Origin: Verrucomicrobiota bacterium
GTDB lineage: Bacteria; Verrucomicrobiota; Verrucomicrobiia; Chthoniobacterales; JAFAMB01
Assembly: GCA_019239825.1 (NCBI GenBank)
Contig: JAFAZK010000056.1
Coordinates: forward strand, 1-64,000
Length of the DNA stretch: 64,000 nucleotides
Direction: 5' to 3'
The first letter of the stretch is position 1, and each line of letters begins with the position of its first letter. A model generated the notes under the pieces. That model had not been told where the DNA came from, did not search any database, and saw nothing but the letters and a program-made list of their open reading frames with translations. This document shows positions 20,634 to 29,718 of this stretch, piece by piece. Position numbers and translations under genes: made by a program.

Positions 20634-21362
20634 ATGTCTTCAATGGAATTAATGACTGAGCTCCTCGAAGCAGGGGTTCATTTTGGGCATCAAACCAAGC
20701 GCTGGAACCCGAAGATGAAGCCCTACATCTTCGAGCAAAGGAACTCGATCTACATCATTAATCTGTCGGAGACGGTAAGGCAGCTCCACGCAGCGACCGA
20801 CTTTTTGGCGGGGATAGCGCGAGGCGGAGGCAAGGTCCTGTTCATCGGTTGCAAGAAACAAGCTCAAGAAGCGGTCAAAGAGGCAGCTCAAGCTTGTGGC
20901 CAATTTTACGTCAATCAGCGCTGGCTGGGTGGTACCTTGACCAATCTTACTACCATTCGCAAAAGCGTAGCTCGGTTGACCTTTCTCGAACAAATCGAAC
21001 AATCGCCTGCATACTCTCAAATGGGTAAGCAAGAGCTTTCGGCTCTACGCCGCGAAGCCGAGAAACTCCGTAGAAACCTGGAAGGGGTCCGGAACATGTC
21101 GAGCTTACCGGATGCCTTGGTCGTTATTGATACCCAGCGAGAGTCGATTGCCGTGGCCGAAGCGAATCGGCTTCGCATCCCCACCGTTGCGATCGTGGAT
21201 ACGAACGCCGATCCTGACCTGGTAACCTACCCGGTAGCTGGCAATGATGATGCAATTCGCGCGATCCGGGTGATTCTGCAGAAATTGGTGGACGCGATTT
21301 ATACCGCTTCCCACGAACAAGAGAAAAATAGCGCCGCGGCACTCGCCGCCGTCGCCGAATAG
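20634..21362 (+). CDS. rpsB: 30S ribosomal protein S2
   Basis: S2 (242 aa) binds the 30S head-body hinge. ELLEAGVHFGHQTKRWNPKM at the N-terminus, VLFIGCKKQAQEAVKEAA, QRWLGGTLTNLTTIRKS and IPTVAIVDTNADPDLVTYPV are hallmark blocks. An ATG at 20643 is an alternative start. It is paired with tsf, as usual. Confidence 0.98.
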   Translation: MSSMELMTELLEAGVHFGHQTKRWNPKMKPYIFEQRNSIYIINLSETVRQLHAATDFLAGIARGGGKVLFIGCKKQAQEAVKEAAQACGQFYVNQRWLGGTLTNLTTIRKSVARLTFLEQIEQSPAYSQMGKQELSALRREAEKLRRNLEGVRNMSSLPDALVVIDTQRESIAVAEANRLRIPTVAIVDTNADPDLVTYPVAGNDDAIRAIRVILQKLVDAIYTASHEQEKNSAAALAAVAE

Positions 21363-21374
21363 CATAAACCTTTG

Positions 21375-21400
21375 CCTCCTGGCCTAGGAGGCCAAGGAGC
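21375..21400 (+). promoter_or_regulatory. hairpin and ribosome site upstream of tsf
   Basis: CCTCCT (21375-21380) can pair with AGGAGG (21386-21391) across a 5-base loop, hiding a perfect Shine-Dalgarno. A second AAGGAG lies at 21394-21399, 16 bases before ATG 21416. Either may serve tsf. Confidence 0.45.
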
Positions 21401-21415
21401 TTGATTTTCACGCCT

Positions 21416-22024
21416 ATGTCAGACGTAAGTCCCACTCTGGTCAAACAACTTCGCGAGAAAACAAACGCTGGTATGATGGATTGCAAGAAAGCCCTGGTTG
21501 AAGCCGGCGGCGATCTTGAGAAAGCAGAGGATATCCTTCGGAAAAAAGGAATTGCTAGCGCCTTCAAAAAGGCCAGTCGCTCGGTGAAGGAAGGCGTGGT
21601 CGCGTCCTATATCCATTTGCAGGGTAAAGTGGGTGTTCTGGTCGAAGTAAATTGCGAGACTGACTTTGTCGCCAAGAACGACATCTTTCGCGAGTTTGTG
21701 AAAGATCTCACCCTCCATATCGCGGCTGCCCATCCTGTCTATGTGGTGAGAGATGAGGTGCCAGAAGCCGTGATCGAGCGGGAACGCGAAATCTACCGGG
21801 AACAAGTGAAGGGCAAGCCCGCGAACGTGGTCGAGAAGATCGTGGACGGCAAACTCGATAAGTTTTACGGCAGTGTCTGTCTACTAGATCAGGCCTTCAT
21901 CAAAGACCCGGATAAAACGATCAAAGATCTGGTCGCATCCAAAATCGCTGAACTAGGCGAGAATATCGTTGTCCGGCGCTTCGCCCGATTTGCAGTTGGG
22001 GAAGAGCTGGACGCTGCGGCGTAA
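21416..22024 (+). CDS. tsf: elongation factor Ts
   Basis: EF-Ts (202 aa) is the nucleotide exchange factor for EF-Tu. The N-terminal UBA-like domain (VKQLREKTNAGMMDCKKALVEAGGDLEKAEDILRKKG) carries the conserved TNAGMMDCKKAL, followed by VEVNCETDFVAKN in the core. It is of the short type, lacking the extra subdomain of the roughly 280-aa E. coli protein. ATG 21416 gives the normal start; the frame is open from a TTG at 21401. Confidence 0.97.
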   Translation: MSDVSPTLVKQLREKTNAGMMDCKKALVEAGGDLEKAEDILRKKGIASAFKKASRSVKEGVVASYIHLQGKVGVLVEVNCETDFVAKNDIFREFVKDLTLHIAAAHPVYVVRDEVPEAVIEREREIYREQVKGKPANVVEKIVDGKLDKFYGSVCLLDQAFIKDPDKTIKDLVASKIAELGENIVVRRFARFAVGEELDAAA

Positions 22025-22433
22025 TCCCTGGGGCGGCCTCACTTCCTCCGCCGCTAAAGCTGTGGAGGACAAGTGCGAGGCCGAAGGGGCGAATAGGCGG
22101 TCGTCCATCACCCCAACCGGAGGGGAGCTGCATTGCATATCCCCTTAAACGGGATGAATGCTTCATCTATCGCGCCCTCCGTCCGAATCGCGTTGTTAGC
22201 CGCAGCTCCCTTTAGTGTGTGGCAGGCTGCTTAAACATGAAACTTCCCATGGCGTGCCTCAGTTTTCGGGCGTCGCGGCCGTGGGTACATGAAATCCCTT
22301 GCGCGTTGTATATGATCCGCGACGCGCCAAGAGGCCGCACATCCAATGCGACGCCCTCGGTCGGCGTTCGGTAAAGCCCGGTCTTTAAGCTAGTTCCGTA
22401 ATCGGGCGCTGATCCGGACCCTCTCAATCAAGG
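22025..22433. other. palindrome-rich gap between tsf and the autotransporter
   Basis: No gene is supported. Visible structures are an imperfect hairpin GGCCTCACTTCCTCC/GGAGGACAAGTGCGAGGCC (about 22036-22082), a GGGAGCTGC/GCAGCTCCC pair (about 22124-22210) related to the GAGCCGC repeat family, and GGGCGTCGC (22268-22276) with GCGACGCCC (22348-22356). The two flanking genes converge, so some of these may act as terminators. Confidence 0.5.
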
Positions 22434-25400
22434 TCACCAGCTCATCCTCACCCCTCCGGACACTGCGTTCGAATTATAATGGCCCCGGCCCAGCTGCCCA
22501 TCGTAACTGACATAGGTGGAAATGAAGGGAGTCCACTGGATCGACAACCCAGCGCTGATTACCGCGCTGTTATGCCCCTCCGCCGGGCCAAAAAACGTCT
22601 CGTTGGGCCCCGGAAAATCGGCGAGACCAGCGGTGATTGGTAAAGCCGAATACTTAAATTCGTGTTCCCATGTCGCTTTGATGAAGGGCACGAGAACGAA
22701 ATGCGGGGTCTGCCATCGATAATAAGCCCTGAAACCGGAATCGCTCCTCAACGATTCTTCAGAATCGGAGTGGATACTCATCGGCAATAACGAGCCGGTC
22801 TCGCTAAACCCGCTGACATACACATTCGTGTATTGTAAAGACGCGATCGGACCGATCGTTAGATCACCGGGATGAAAATCATACCCGGTGCTAACGAATC
22901 CGCTCCATTCTTCCCCATTGGTATTTCCGATGGCGTTACCGCCTAAGCCGCGCCGGTTCGAGTCGTAGCTGCTATACCCGCCGTAAACGCCTCCGTTTAG
23001 ATAGTAGGACGATCCCACGTCCTCGCGCCCCCCGGAATTGCCGGTGAAATAGGAGGCATACAACCCGCCCCGGCCGCTGTTTACAGTGATGGTGCCCGGC
23101 TGCAGATCAGTCCAGGTGTAAGTGTAATTTCCCATGACGCCAACCGCGAAATGTTCCAGGAATCGGTAATCGAAGCCGACGTCGAACCCGCTTATGGTGA
23201 AGCGATAACCTCTGGCGTTATAATCGGAGTCGGCATGCACGAAATCGCCAAAGCCGCTGGCCCACAGTCCGAAGGCAGGTTGGGCAACCGGTTGTAACAC
23301 GGGTTCAACCGGGTTCTTGGAAGTTTTACCGTCCATGGAGGTTTTTTGCAGTCCGACGATTCCACCACCTGTTGTCGGCGAATTCAGCGACCCGGCGCCG
23401 GCTCGGATTTCATCTAACCGGTTCTCTAAAGTCAGGCGCTGAATGTTAGCGTCTGAGAAACTGATCTCATAAAAGGAGGTTAGCGATTCCGGAGCAATGA
23501 TCACAAGTTCATTAGGGATGTCGAAAAAAGGCTGTGACAGAAACAGTGAGAGTAAACCGCCGAATCGCGGATTGAGCTCAGCGGCGTCCAACAATTCGGC
23601 AGAGGCTAATTCGTTAGGAATCTGGGCAAAGGACGCGAAATTAATGGTGGTAATTTTGGGCGGTAATGGCGGGCTTGGGGGAGTGAGGTTCAGGAACTCC
23701 AGATCGACCGAGTGCAAACTGTACACCAAGTCAATGGTATTGAGGCCGGGTCCGGTGGTAAACGGGTCGATAAAATGGCTGAACTCGTTTATAATCGCTC
23801 CGCCTGCTTTTACCAGAGTCAAGGTTTCGCCCGCTTTCGGCACAAAGCCCTGGCTAATTAACCGTAAAGTTCCGCCGAGGGTCGCTTCGCCGGTCACTTT
23901 TAAATAATCGTATTGGCCGGGGTTAGCGTCGGCGACCACTAATTGCAGCGTACCATTTGGGCCTTGGAAATAGTTGCCCTGCACATTGATCGGTTGGGGG
24001 TCAGCCGTCAGAATCCCGCCGGTGACAATGACATCGCCCGTGCCCAGCGCCGAAGCGTTGTCCACCACTAACGTTCCAGAATCCAAGTCAGTTCCACCGC
24101 TATAACTATTTGTGCCGCTCAATGTCAGTGTGCCCGGCCCCGATTGCACCACACTACCTTTGCCGGTAATCGCGCCGCTGAACGTGTACGCATCACTACG
24201 ATCGAAGGCCAAAATTCCATCATCAGTTACCCCGCCGCGGATACTGCCTATGGCGCCACCGTTTCCGATCTGTAGCGTGCCAGCTCTGATGGTTGTGCCA
24301 CCCGTGTAGGTGTCGTTGGCGGTCAAGATAGTCGTGCCTTTGCCCAGCTGTTCAAACGAACCGGCGCCGGAAATGCGCCCAGTGAAGGTATATGTGTCCG
24401 AACGATCGAAAGCGAGGACTGCGTTGTCGGTCACATTCCCGATGATCGAGCCGGTCTTGCTCCCGTCACCAATTTGCAGCGTACCGCCGCTGACCGTCGT
24501 GCCGCCGGTGTAAAGGTTAGTGCCGGTTAGGATCTCTGTCCCCGTGCCGATCTTAATTAGAGAGATGTTGCTCGCGTTGTTCTGGCCGATGATACCACTA
24601 AAAATGTCGCCTTTACTGTTATCCTTGCCAACCGTAAGCGTTACTGTAGTCGTCGCGCTATTGATGACCGAGCCGTTGCCGGTCAGTGAGCCGATCAGGT
24701 TACTGAAGCCGTTCAGATCAAGTGTTGCGCCTGCATCGACGATAAACTGGGAATTGGGACTGAACCCGTTAGCCGACCCCGCTTGTAGAATACCTGAGCT
24801 AACCGTGGTAGCACCCGAATAACTGTTAATGCCGCTTAAGGCGGTTTGACCGGTTCCAATCTGTTCGAATGCACCCGTTCCGGAAATGCTGCCGCTAAAG
24901 GTAAACGCGTTAGAATGATCAATGGCAAAGGCCGCATTATCGATCACAACACCTGCAATTGAGCCGGTAGTCCCGCCGTTGCCGAGTTGTAGTGTGCCAC
25001 CACTGACGGTGGTGCCGCCAATGTAGGTATTATTCCCGGTCAGGATCAAAGTGCCCGTGTTGGTCTTGACGATCTCACCGGGACCGACGATTGGGGCCGC
25101 GATCGTGGCGGTCACGTTCGGGTCAATATTAACGATCGTTCCGCCGCTGCTGCTGGTCTGAGTTGCCGTTAGCGCAAAGGAGCTGCTGCCAGCAGTGATC
25201 AGGTAACCAGTGGTCACAAATTGCATCCCAATTATGTTGATATTGCTACCCAAAGTTACGGTTCCGGCCGTTCCTTCGAAAATGGCAAACCCGCTTTGCC
25301 AGTGTGTATTCACTCCCCCATCCACGGTAGTCCAGTTAGTCGTGGCATTATCCCAGGTGCCCGAGCCACCGTGAATGGCGCCGTCCGCCACGGTGTTGGA

Positions 25401-28400
25401 CCCATCCCAGAACTGGTCCGTGAATCCGCTAGCGGAAACTAGTAGGTTGATCTGACCGGCCTGACTGGTTTGCAACAACAGATCAGAGGCGGTGAACCCC
25501 GTTGGCAACGTGCCAAAGTTGAGCCCGTCGTTAGTCAGACTTCCGGTGTAGTCGAACAACCGATAAACCCCTTCGCCGAACCCGCCGACATTAGTGATGT
25601 TCAGTGTCCCGGCCAAGGTCAGGTTACCATTGACGTGCACCAGATCGTTAGTTCCGTTCCCGACTACATTGGGGGTACCAAGCAGAAAGTTCAGGACTGA
25701 AGTCGAATTCAAGGTCAATGCACCAACGGTCAACGTTCCTGGGGTGCTTGATGCCGGCAAGCCCGGCGAAAAGATAGCACCCATGTTAATCGTGACCGGC
25801 CCACCAATGGTCCCGTTACCGGCGAGGGTCGCTCCCGAAGCCACGGTGACGATGGTCAATCCCAGCGGACCGGTCACCTCCAAGGTGCCACCGTTAACAT
25901 TAGTCGCGCCGTTATAGGTGCTCGTACCGCTCAGTACAGTCGTACCGCTCCCATTCTGAGTGACGGAGCCGGCGCCCGAGATAGCGCCGGAGAAATTGTA
26001 GGTACTCGATAGATCAAAGATCAGAGATCCGTTATCCATGACATTCCCGGTGATCGTGCCGGTAGTACCGCCATCACCGAGTTGCAACGTGCCGGCTGCG
26101 ATGGTGGTCCCCCCGCTGTAAGCGTTGGTGCCGGTTAGAATCAGGGAGCCGGAGCCAATCTTGTTGAGCCCTAACGCGCTGGCTCCGTCAGTAAGGGTCC
26201 CGCTAAAAGTGGTGCTATTAGTGGTCCCATCGGGACCGACTGATAAAGTCGCGGCGCTTGAGCCGTTGTTGGTGACGTTGCCGCCGCCCGCGAGCGACGC
26301 GATCGTGCTGCTAAAGCCATTTAAATCCAAAATCGCCCCGGTAGCCACCGAGAACGCGGAGTTCGGACTGAATCCAGTGGTTGAACCAGCCTGCAGCGTC
26401 CCAGCGCTCACCGTGGTGGTGCCCGAATAGGAGTTGTTGCCGCCTAAGTTCGTCGTGCCGGTGCCTTCTTGGAGCACGTCGCCGCCGCCGAAGATGTTTC
26501 CACTAAGGCTGAGCGCGTTACTGCGATTGAACACCAAGAGGCCGTCATCTTCCACCATCGCCGTATCGGAGATCGAACCGGTGGTTCCGCCATTGCCCAA
26601 TTGAAGCACCGTGCCTAGAGAAATTATGGTTTCACCGGAGTAAGTGTTCGCGCCGGTCAGAATCCATGTTCCACTCCCGCTCAAATCCAAGCCTACGTGA
26701 CCGTTTCCATCGCTAATCACGCCGCTAAAGGTGGTGGTGCCACTATTTTCGACCGTCAAAGCTAGCGTGACGCCCGTACTATTCGTGACGAGGCCACCGC
26801 CTGAAAGCGGGCCAATGGTGCTATTAAAACCATTCAAATCCAAGGTCGTGCCGGTGTTCACGATGAAGGCGGAATTGGGGCTAAATGCCGTGCTCGATCC
26901 TGCCTTTAGGGTACCTCCGGTCAGGGTTGTACTCCCTGAATAGCTGTTATTACCCGTTAAAAGCGTGGTACCCCCAAGCTGGGCGACGATGCCAATACCA
27001 CTGATGTTGTTGGCAAGCGTCTGGCTTCCATTAAAATTGAAAAGTAAGGCGCCATTGTTTGTAATGGCGCCGCTGCCGGCCGTGCCATTGTTGGTCGCGT
27101 CGCCGAGCTGCAGAGTCGATCCGGAGTCGATGGTAACGGTACCGAAGTCCGTCGTACCATTCAGATCGACCGTACCTGCGGTGGAGAAGGTCACAGTTTG
27201 CGTACTAAGACCGCTGATACTGCTGTTGACCACCATGCTCTGGCCAGAGCTGGGGCCGAAAGTCAGTACGCCGTTGGTTCCGACAGTAATGCCGGCCGCT
27301 GTCAAGGAGCCGCTGTCCAGGTTGAGGGTACCGGTGCCGCCTGTTCCCCCCACGCCGCCAGCTCCGCCGCCAGCAGTGCCGTTGGCGCCGTTGCTACCGC
27401 CCACGGTGATGTTGCCACTGGTAAAGATCCCCCCGCTCAAAGTGAATGTGCCACTGCCGCCGAAGCCGCCATTACCGCCATTACCGCCATGCGCGGACGA
27501 AGAACCTGGTCCCCCCGTACCGCCGTTACCGCCCAAGAACATGTCGAGGATGTTCAGGCTCCCGCCACTTAATGTGATTGTGCCAGCGCCGCCAGTGCCG
27601 CCGTTGCCGCCAGGTCCCCCGGGCCCGTTACCCGATCCGCCATTACCGCCGTTACCGCCCAAGATGGTGTTGCCCAGCACCGAGGCGTTCAGGGTCCCGC
27701 TAGTCAATGTGATGGTGCCGCTGCCGCCGCTGCCGCCGTTCCCGCCAGCAGCGCCAATTCCGCCACGACCGCCATTGCTGGCGTTGCCGCCTAAAGTGAT
27801 GCCTCCGCTAAGGGTCAGGGTCCCGCCACTCAACGTAAGTGTGCCAATGCCGCCGTTGCCGCCGCCACCGCCCATCGCATGGGACCCCAATCCGCCGCTA
27901 CCGCCGTTGCCGCCCAAAATCAGGTTCTGACCGCCTAGGTCCCCGTTACTCAATGTCAATGTGCCGCTGCCGCCGTTGCCGCCGTTCCCACCAAAGGAGT
28001 TGGTCCCGGCGCCACCGCCATTGCCGCCTCCGCCGCCCAAGTTGATGTTGCCGCCGCCCGCGCTCCCGCCACTCATTGTGAGTGTGCCGTTGCCACCGTT
28101 GCCGCCGTTCCCGCCAGGGGCCGTTATGGAACCATTACCGCCATTACCGGCGCTGCCGCCCAACGTGAAGTCGTTGGTCACGTCAAGTATTCCGTCGCTC
28201 ATTATCAGCGTGCCGCCCGCACCGATCAGGCCGTTGGTGCCGCCCGCACCTCCCAGGTTAAGCGACAGCGCTAGGGCGTTGTCACCGGTCGAGATCAAGG
28301 CAGTACCGCCATTAGCGATGAAGGCCGCTGTCGACTGGGTCGGCACTCCGTTCGTCCAGTTGGAGGCGTTGGTCCAATCTCCAGTTACGACGTTCCAATT

Positions 28401-28712
28401 CGTCTGAGCATTGGCCGCTAACTGAGTCGCAAGAAATAGCCAAGCGGCTACCAGGACGTGAGAGGTGAGACGTGAGAGGTGAGAAGTGAAACGGCCGTGA
28501 TGCCCAGTGAAAAGTGAGCCGTGAAAGTTGAAAAGTGGCTGGGGTGATTTATCGGTTCGGGTTAACCATCGATTGGTCCCTGTTGAAACCGGTAGAAATC
28601 GGTGAAACAGGAGGACTGACCCGAGGATGTGGGGCAGGAAGTGGAGAATCGTTTCGGTCTTCCTCATGCGCTGGACGTGTTGGTTTCCGTTTCTTAAGCT
28701 CTCGCGGATCAC
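22434..28712 (-). CDS. giant autotransporter with beta-strand repeats
   Basis: A 2092-aa surface protein. In order: a hydrophobic signal (HVLVAAWLFLATQLAANA-Q, about 85-103); a TNWNVVTGDWTNASNWTNG opening module; a Gly/Asn-rich zone of GGNGG repeats (about 185-465); some ten autotransporter-associated beta-strand repeats (GGTLQLGNGGTTG and FSPNSAFxVxxGxxLDLNGF types, about 540-1570) interrupted by a second WDNATTNW module; and a C-terminal 12-strand barrel (about 1800-2092) beginning FGLWASGFGDFVHAD and ending in VSGGVRMSW with the terminal aromatic. The passenger probably forms a beta-helix. The start is uncertain: GTG 28712 and ATG 28667 both read through heptamer repeats before the signal. 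No protease or adhesin domain is recognisable. Confidence 0.88.
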   Translation of the reverse strand: MIRESLRNGNQHVQRMRKTETILHFLPHILGSVLLFHRFLPVSTGTNRWLTRTDKSPQPLFNFHGSLFTGHHGRFTSHLSRLTSHVLVAAWLFLATQLAANAQTNWNVVTGDWTNASNWTNGVPTQSTAAFIANGGTALISTGDNALALSLNLGGAGGTNGLIGAGGTLIMSDGILDVTNDFTLGGSAGNGGNGSITAPGGNGGNGGNGTLTMSGGSAGGGNINLGGGGGNGGGAGTNSFGGNGGNGGSGTLTLSNGDLGGQNLILGGNGGSGGLGSHAMGGGGGNGGIGTLTLSGGTLTLSGGITLGGNASNGGRGGIGAAGGNGGSGGSGTITLTSGTLNASVLGNTILGGNGGNGGSGNGPGGPGGNGGTGGAGTITLSGGSLNILDMFLGGNGGTGGPGSSSAHGGNGGNGGFGGSGTFTLSGGIFTSGNITVGGSNGANGTAGGGAGGVGGTGGTGTLNLDSGSLTAAGITVGTNGVLTFGPSSGQSMVVNSSISGLSTQTVTFSTAGTVDLNGTTDFGTVTIDSGSTLQLGDATNNGTAGSGAITNNGALLFNFNGSQTLANNISGIGIVAQLGGTTLLTGNNSYSGSTTLTGGTLKAGSSTAFSPNSAFIVNTGTTLDLNGFNSTIGPLSGGGLVTNSTGVTLALTVENSGTTTFSGVISDGNGHVGLDLSGSGTWILTGANTYSGETIISLGTVLQLGNGGTTGSISDTAMVEDDGLLVFNRSNALSLSGNIFGGGDVLQEGTGTTNLGGNNSYSGTTTVSAGTLQAGSTTGFSPNSAFSVATGAILDLNGFSSTIASLAGGGNVTNNGSSAATLSVGPDGTTNSTTFSGTLTDGASALGLNKIGSGSLILTGTNAYSGGTTIAAGTLQLGDGGTTGTITGNVMDNGSLIFDLSSTYNFSGAISGAGSVTQNGSGTTVLSGTSTYNGATNVNGGTLEVTGPLGLTIVTVASGATLAGNGTIGGPVTINMGAIFSPGLPASSTPGTLTVGALTLNSTSVLNFLLGTPNVVGNGTNDLVHVNGNLTLAGTLNITNVGGFGEGVYRLFDYTGSLTNDGLNFGTLPTGFTASDLLLQTSQAGQINLLVSASGFTDQFWDGSNTVADGAIHGGSGTWDNATTNWTTVDGGVNTHWQSGFAIFEGTAGTVTLGSNINIIGMQFVTTGYLITAGSSSFALTATQTSSSGGTIVNIDPNVTATIAAPIVGPGEIVKTNTGTLILTGNNTYIGGTTVSGGTLQLGNGGTTGSIAGVVIDNAAFAIDHSNAFTFSGSISGTGAFEQIGTGQTALSGINSYSGATTVSSGILQAGSANGFSPNSQFIVDAGATLDLNGFSNLIGSLTGNGSVINSATTTVTLTVGKDNSKGDIFSGIIGQNNASNISLIKIGTGTEILTGTNLYTGGTTVSGGTLQIGDGSKTGSIIGNVTDNAVLAFDRSDTYTFTGRISGAGSFEQLGKGTTILTANDTYTGGTTIRAGTLQIGNGGAIGSIRGGVTDDGILAFDRSDAYTFSGAITGKGSVVQSGPGTLTLSGTNSYSGGTDLDSGTLVVDNASALGTGDVIVTGGILTADPQPINVQGNYFQGPNGTLQLVVADANPGQYDYLKVTGEATLGGTLRLISQGFVPKAGETLTLVKAGGAIINEFSHFIDPFTTGPGLNTIDLVYSLHSVDLEFLNLTPPSPPLPPKITTINFASFAQIPNELASAELLDAAELNPRFGGLLSLFLSQPFFDIPNELVIIAPESLTSFYEISFSDANIQRLTLENRLDEIRAGAGSLNSPTTGGGIVGLQKTSMDGKTSKNPVEPVLQPVAQPAFGLWASGFGDFVHADSDYNARGYRFTISGFDVGFDYRFLEHFAVGVMGNYTYTWTDLQPGTITVNSGRGGLYASYFTGNSGGREDVGSSYYLNGGVYGGYSSYDSNRRGLGGNAIGNTNGEEWSGFVSTGYDFHPGDLTIGPIASLQYTNVYVSGFSETGSLLPMSIHSDSEESLRSDSGFRAYYRWQTPHFVLVPFIKATWEHEFKYSALPITAGLADFPGPNETFFGPAEGHNSAVISAGLSIQWTPFISTYVSYDGQLGRGHYNSNAVSGGVRMSW
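28461..28538. repeat. heptamer-period repeat within the autotransporter leader
   Basis: GTGAGAGGTGAGACGTGAGA-type heptamers continue for nearly 80 bp. On the minus strand this reads in frame as the Ser/His/Leu/Thr-rich stretch immediately before the hydrophobic signal core of the autotransporter. Confidence 0.7.
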
Positions 28713-29111
28713 CCTTTAGCCACGTTCGTGTGCGCACCTGAACTATTATTCTCGGTAATTAACTGTGGATCAGGAGGTAACAACTTCTCGTCGAAATTGC
28801 CAAAAGAACCTGGGGTTACGAATGGATGGCCCGTCTTCCCGCGTATCAAAATGTCAATGAGCGGTCAAGCTTAGGAATGGGTGGGTTCTGGAGCGCGAGG
28901 GGTGAGAAGTGAAAGGTGATTGGTGATTTGTGATTGGTGTTCCCCGCGATCGCGCGTTCTTCCTTGAACGGGTCGAGGAATCGGAACAATAAGGCCTGAG
29001 CGCGGTCGCTACACCTCCCTCGGAGCCAAGAGCTCCGCGATTTTGCAACTCCGTGAGTTTCCGGAAGTGACGATCAGTGCTGCGGATCTGTTTTAGTCCA
29101 AAAGCCGAAAA
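28713..29111. other. gap with heptamer repeat, no gene
   Basis: This 399-bp gap lies upstream of the autotransporter and downstream of a small minus-strand gene. A heptamer repeat (GTGAGAAGTGAAAGGTGATT, then GGTGATTTGTGATTGGTG) occupies 28900-28941. I see no convincing promoter or terminator. Confidence 0.5.
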
Positions 29112-29330
29112 CTATGCAGATGTTCGCGCAGTTCCGACTCTGGCAACATGTAATGCCGAAGGAGCCGAAAACGTTCCGTCATCGTTAAGGACAAATACAC
29201 GTCCGGGACCTAGCTCAGTAACGACGATATGGTCTGGGGTAGGCACATTAAGAATCCGACCGCTGGAAAGCTCGATAAAGAACGGCTCAAAAGGCTGAGC
29301 ATATTTCAGTTCTTTGATTTGACGGATCAT
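29112..29330 (-). CDS. small conserved hypothetical protein
   Basis: A 72-aa protein starting MIRQIKELKYAQPFEPFFIE. The pattern AQPFEPF followed by SGRILNVPTPDHIVV and a predicted beta-rich tail (FVLNDDGTFSAPSALHVARV) resembles a family of short uncharacterised proteins I associate with Verrucomicrobia and Planctomycetes; that link is from memory. No domain of known function is visible. The frame extends to 29363, but ATG 29330 starts exactly at the conserved part. It stands alone, with the autotransporter downstream. Confidence 0.65.
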   Translation of the reverse strand: MIRQIKELKYAQPFEPFFIELSSGRILNVPTPDHIVVTELGPGRVFVLNDDGTFSAPSALHVARVGTARTSA

Positions 29331-29718
29331 ATAGAACGATACCGGCGATCGCCTCGCGTTCACTCCAGTCTATCATACGAAATAATATAACTCAAATATT
29401 TGATGTATCGTAAATTGATGCTTTCATCTCTAAGGCTCTCCTTCTGATCGAGAAAAGGGATCGGCTGACGGACACAGCTCGGTGGCCCATTTTTGAGTGT
29501 CAAGCCGGCGCTGTTTTTGGATTTGTCGGCGCTGATCAGTGGTTGAGGCAAAAGGTTCGGCAAATTTTATGCAAGGTACCGCCACGGTTCCTTAACAGAC
29601 AAGTAAAGGAAAACGCGTGCATGATCGCCACTCGAACGCGCATTCGCCGACACGCCAACGCCAAACGCCAAACGCCGAACGCCTTGCAGTTTGCGCAACG
29701 ATTCGCTATATCCGCCTA
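29331..29718. other. gap upstream of the liv operon with ACGCCAA heptamers
   Basis: No gene is supported. The A/T-rich stretch 29368-29420 could host a promoter. ACGCCAA-type heptamers run from 29651 to 29683, ending 36 bp before the first livJ start. They differ in sequence from the TCACNNN heptamers but share the seven-base period. Confidence 0.45.

Noticed and set aside
26965-27930. Long plus-strand open frame, Pro/Leu-rich, antisense to the autotransporter
   Set aside because: It is the mirror of the GGNGG-coding repeats; composition is entirely explained by that strand and no domain or ribosome site is seen.
29360-29563. 67-codon minus-strand frame upstream of the liv operon
   Set aside because: No family resemblance, no ribosome site, A/T-rich promoter-like DNA.
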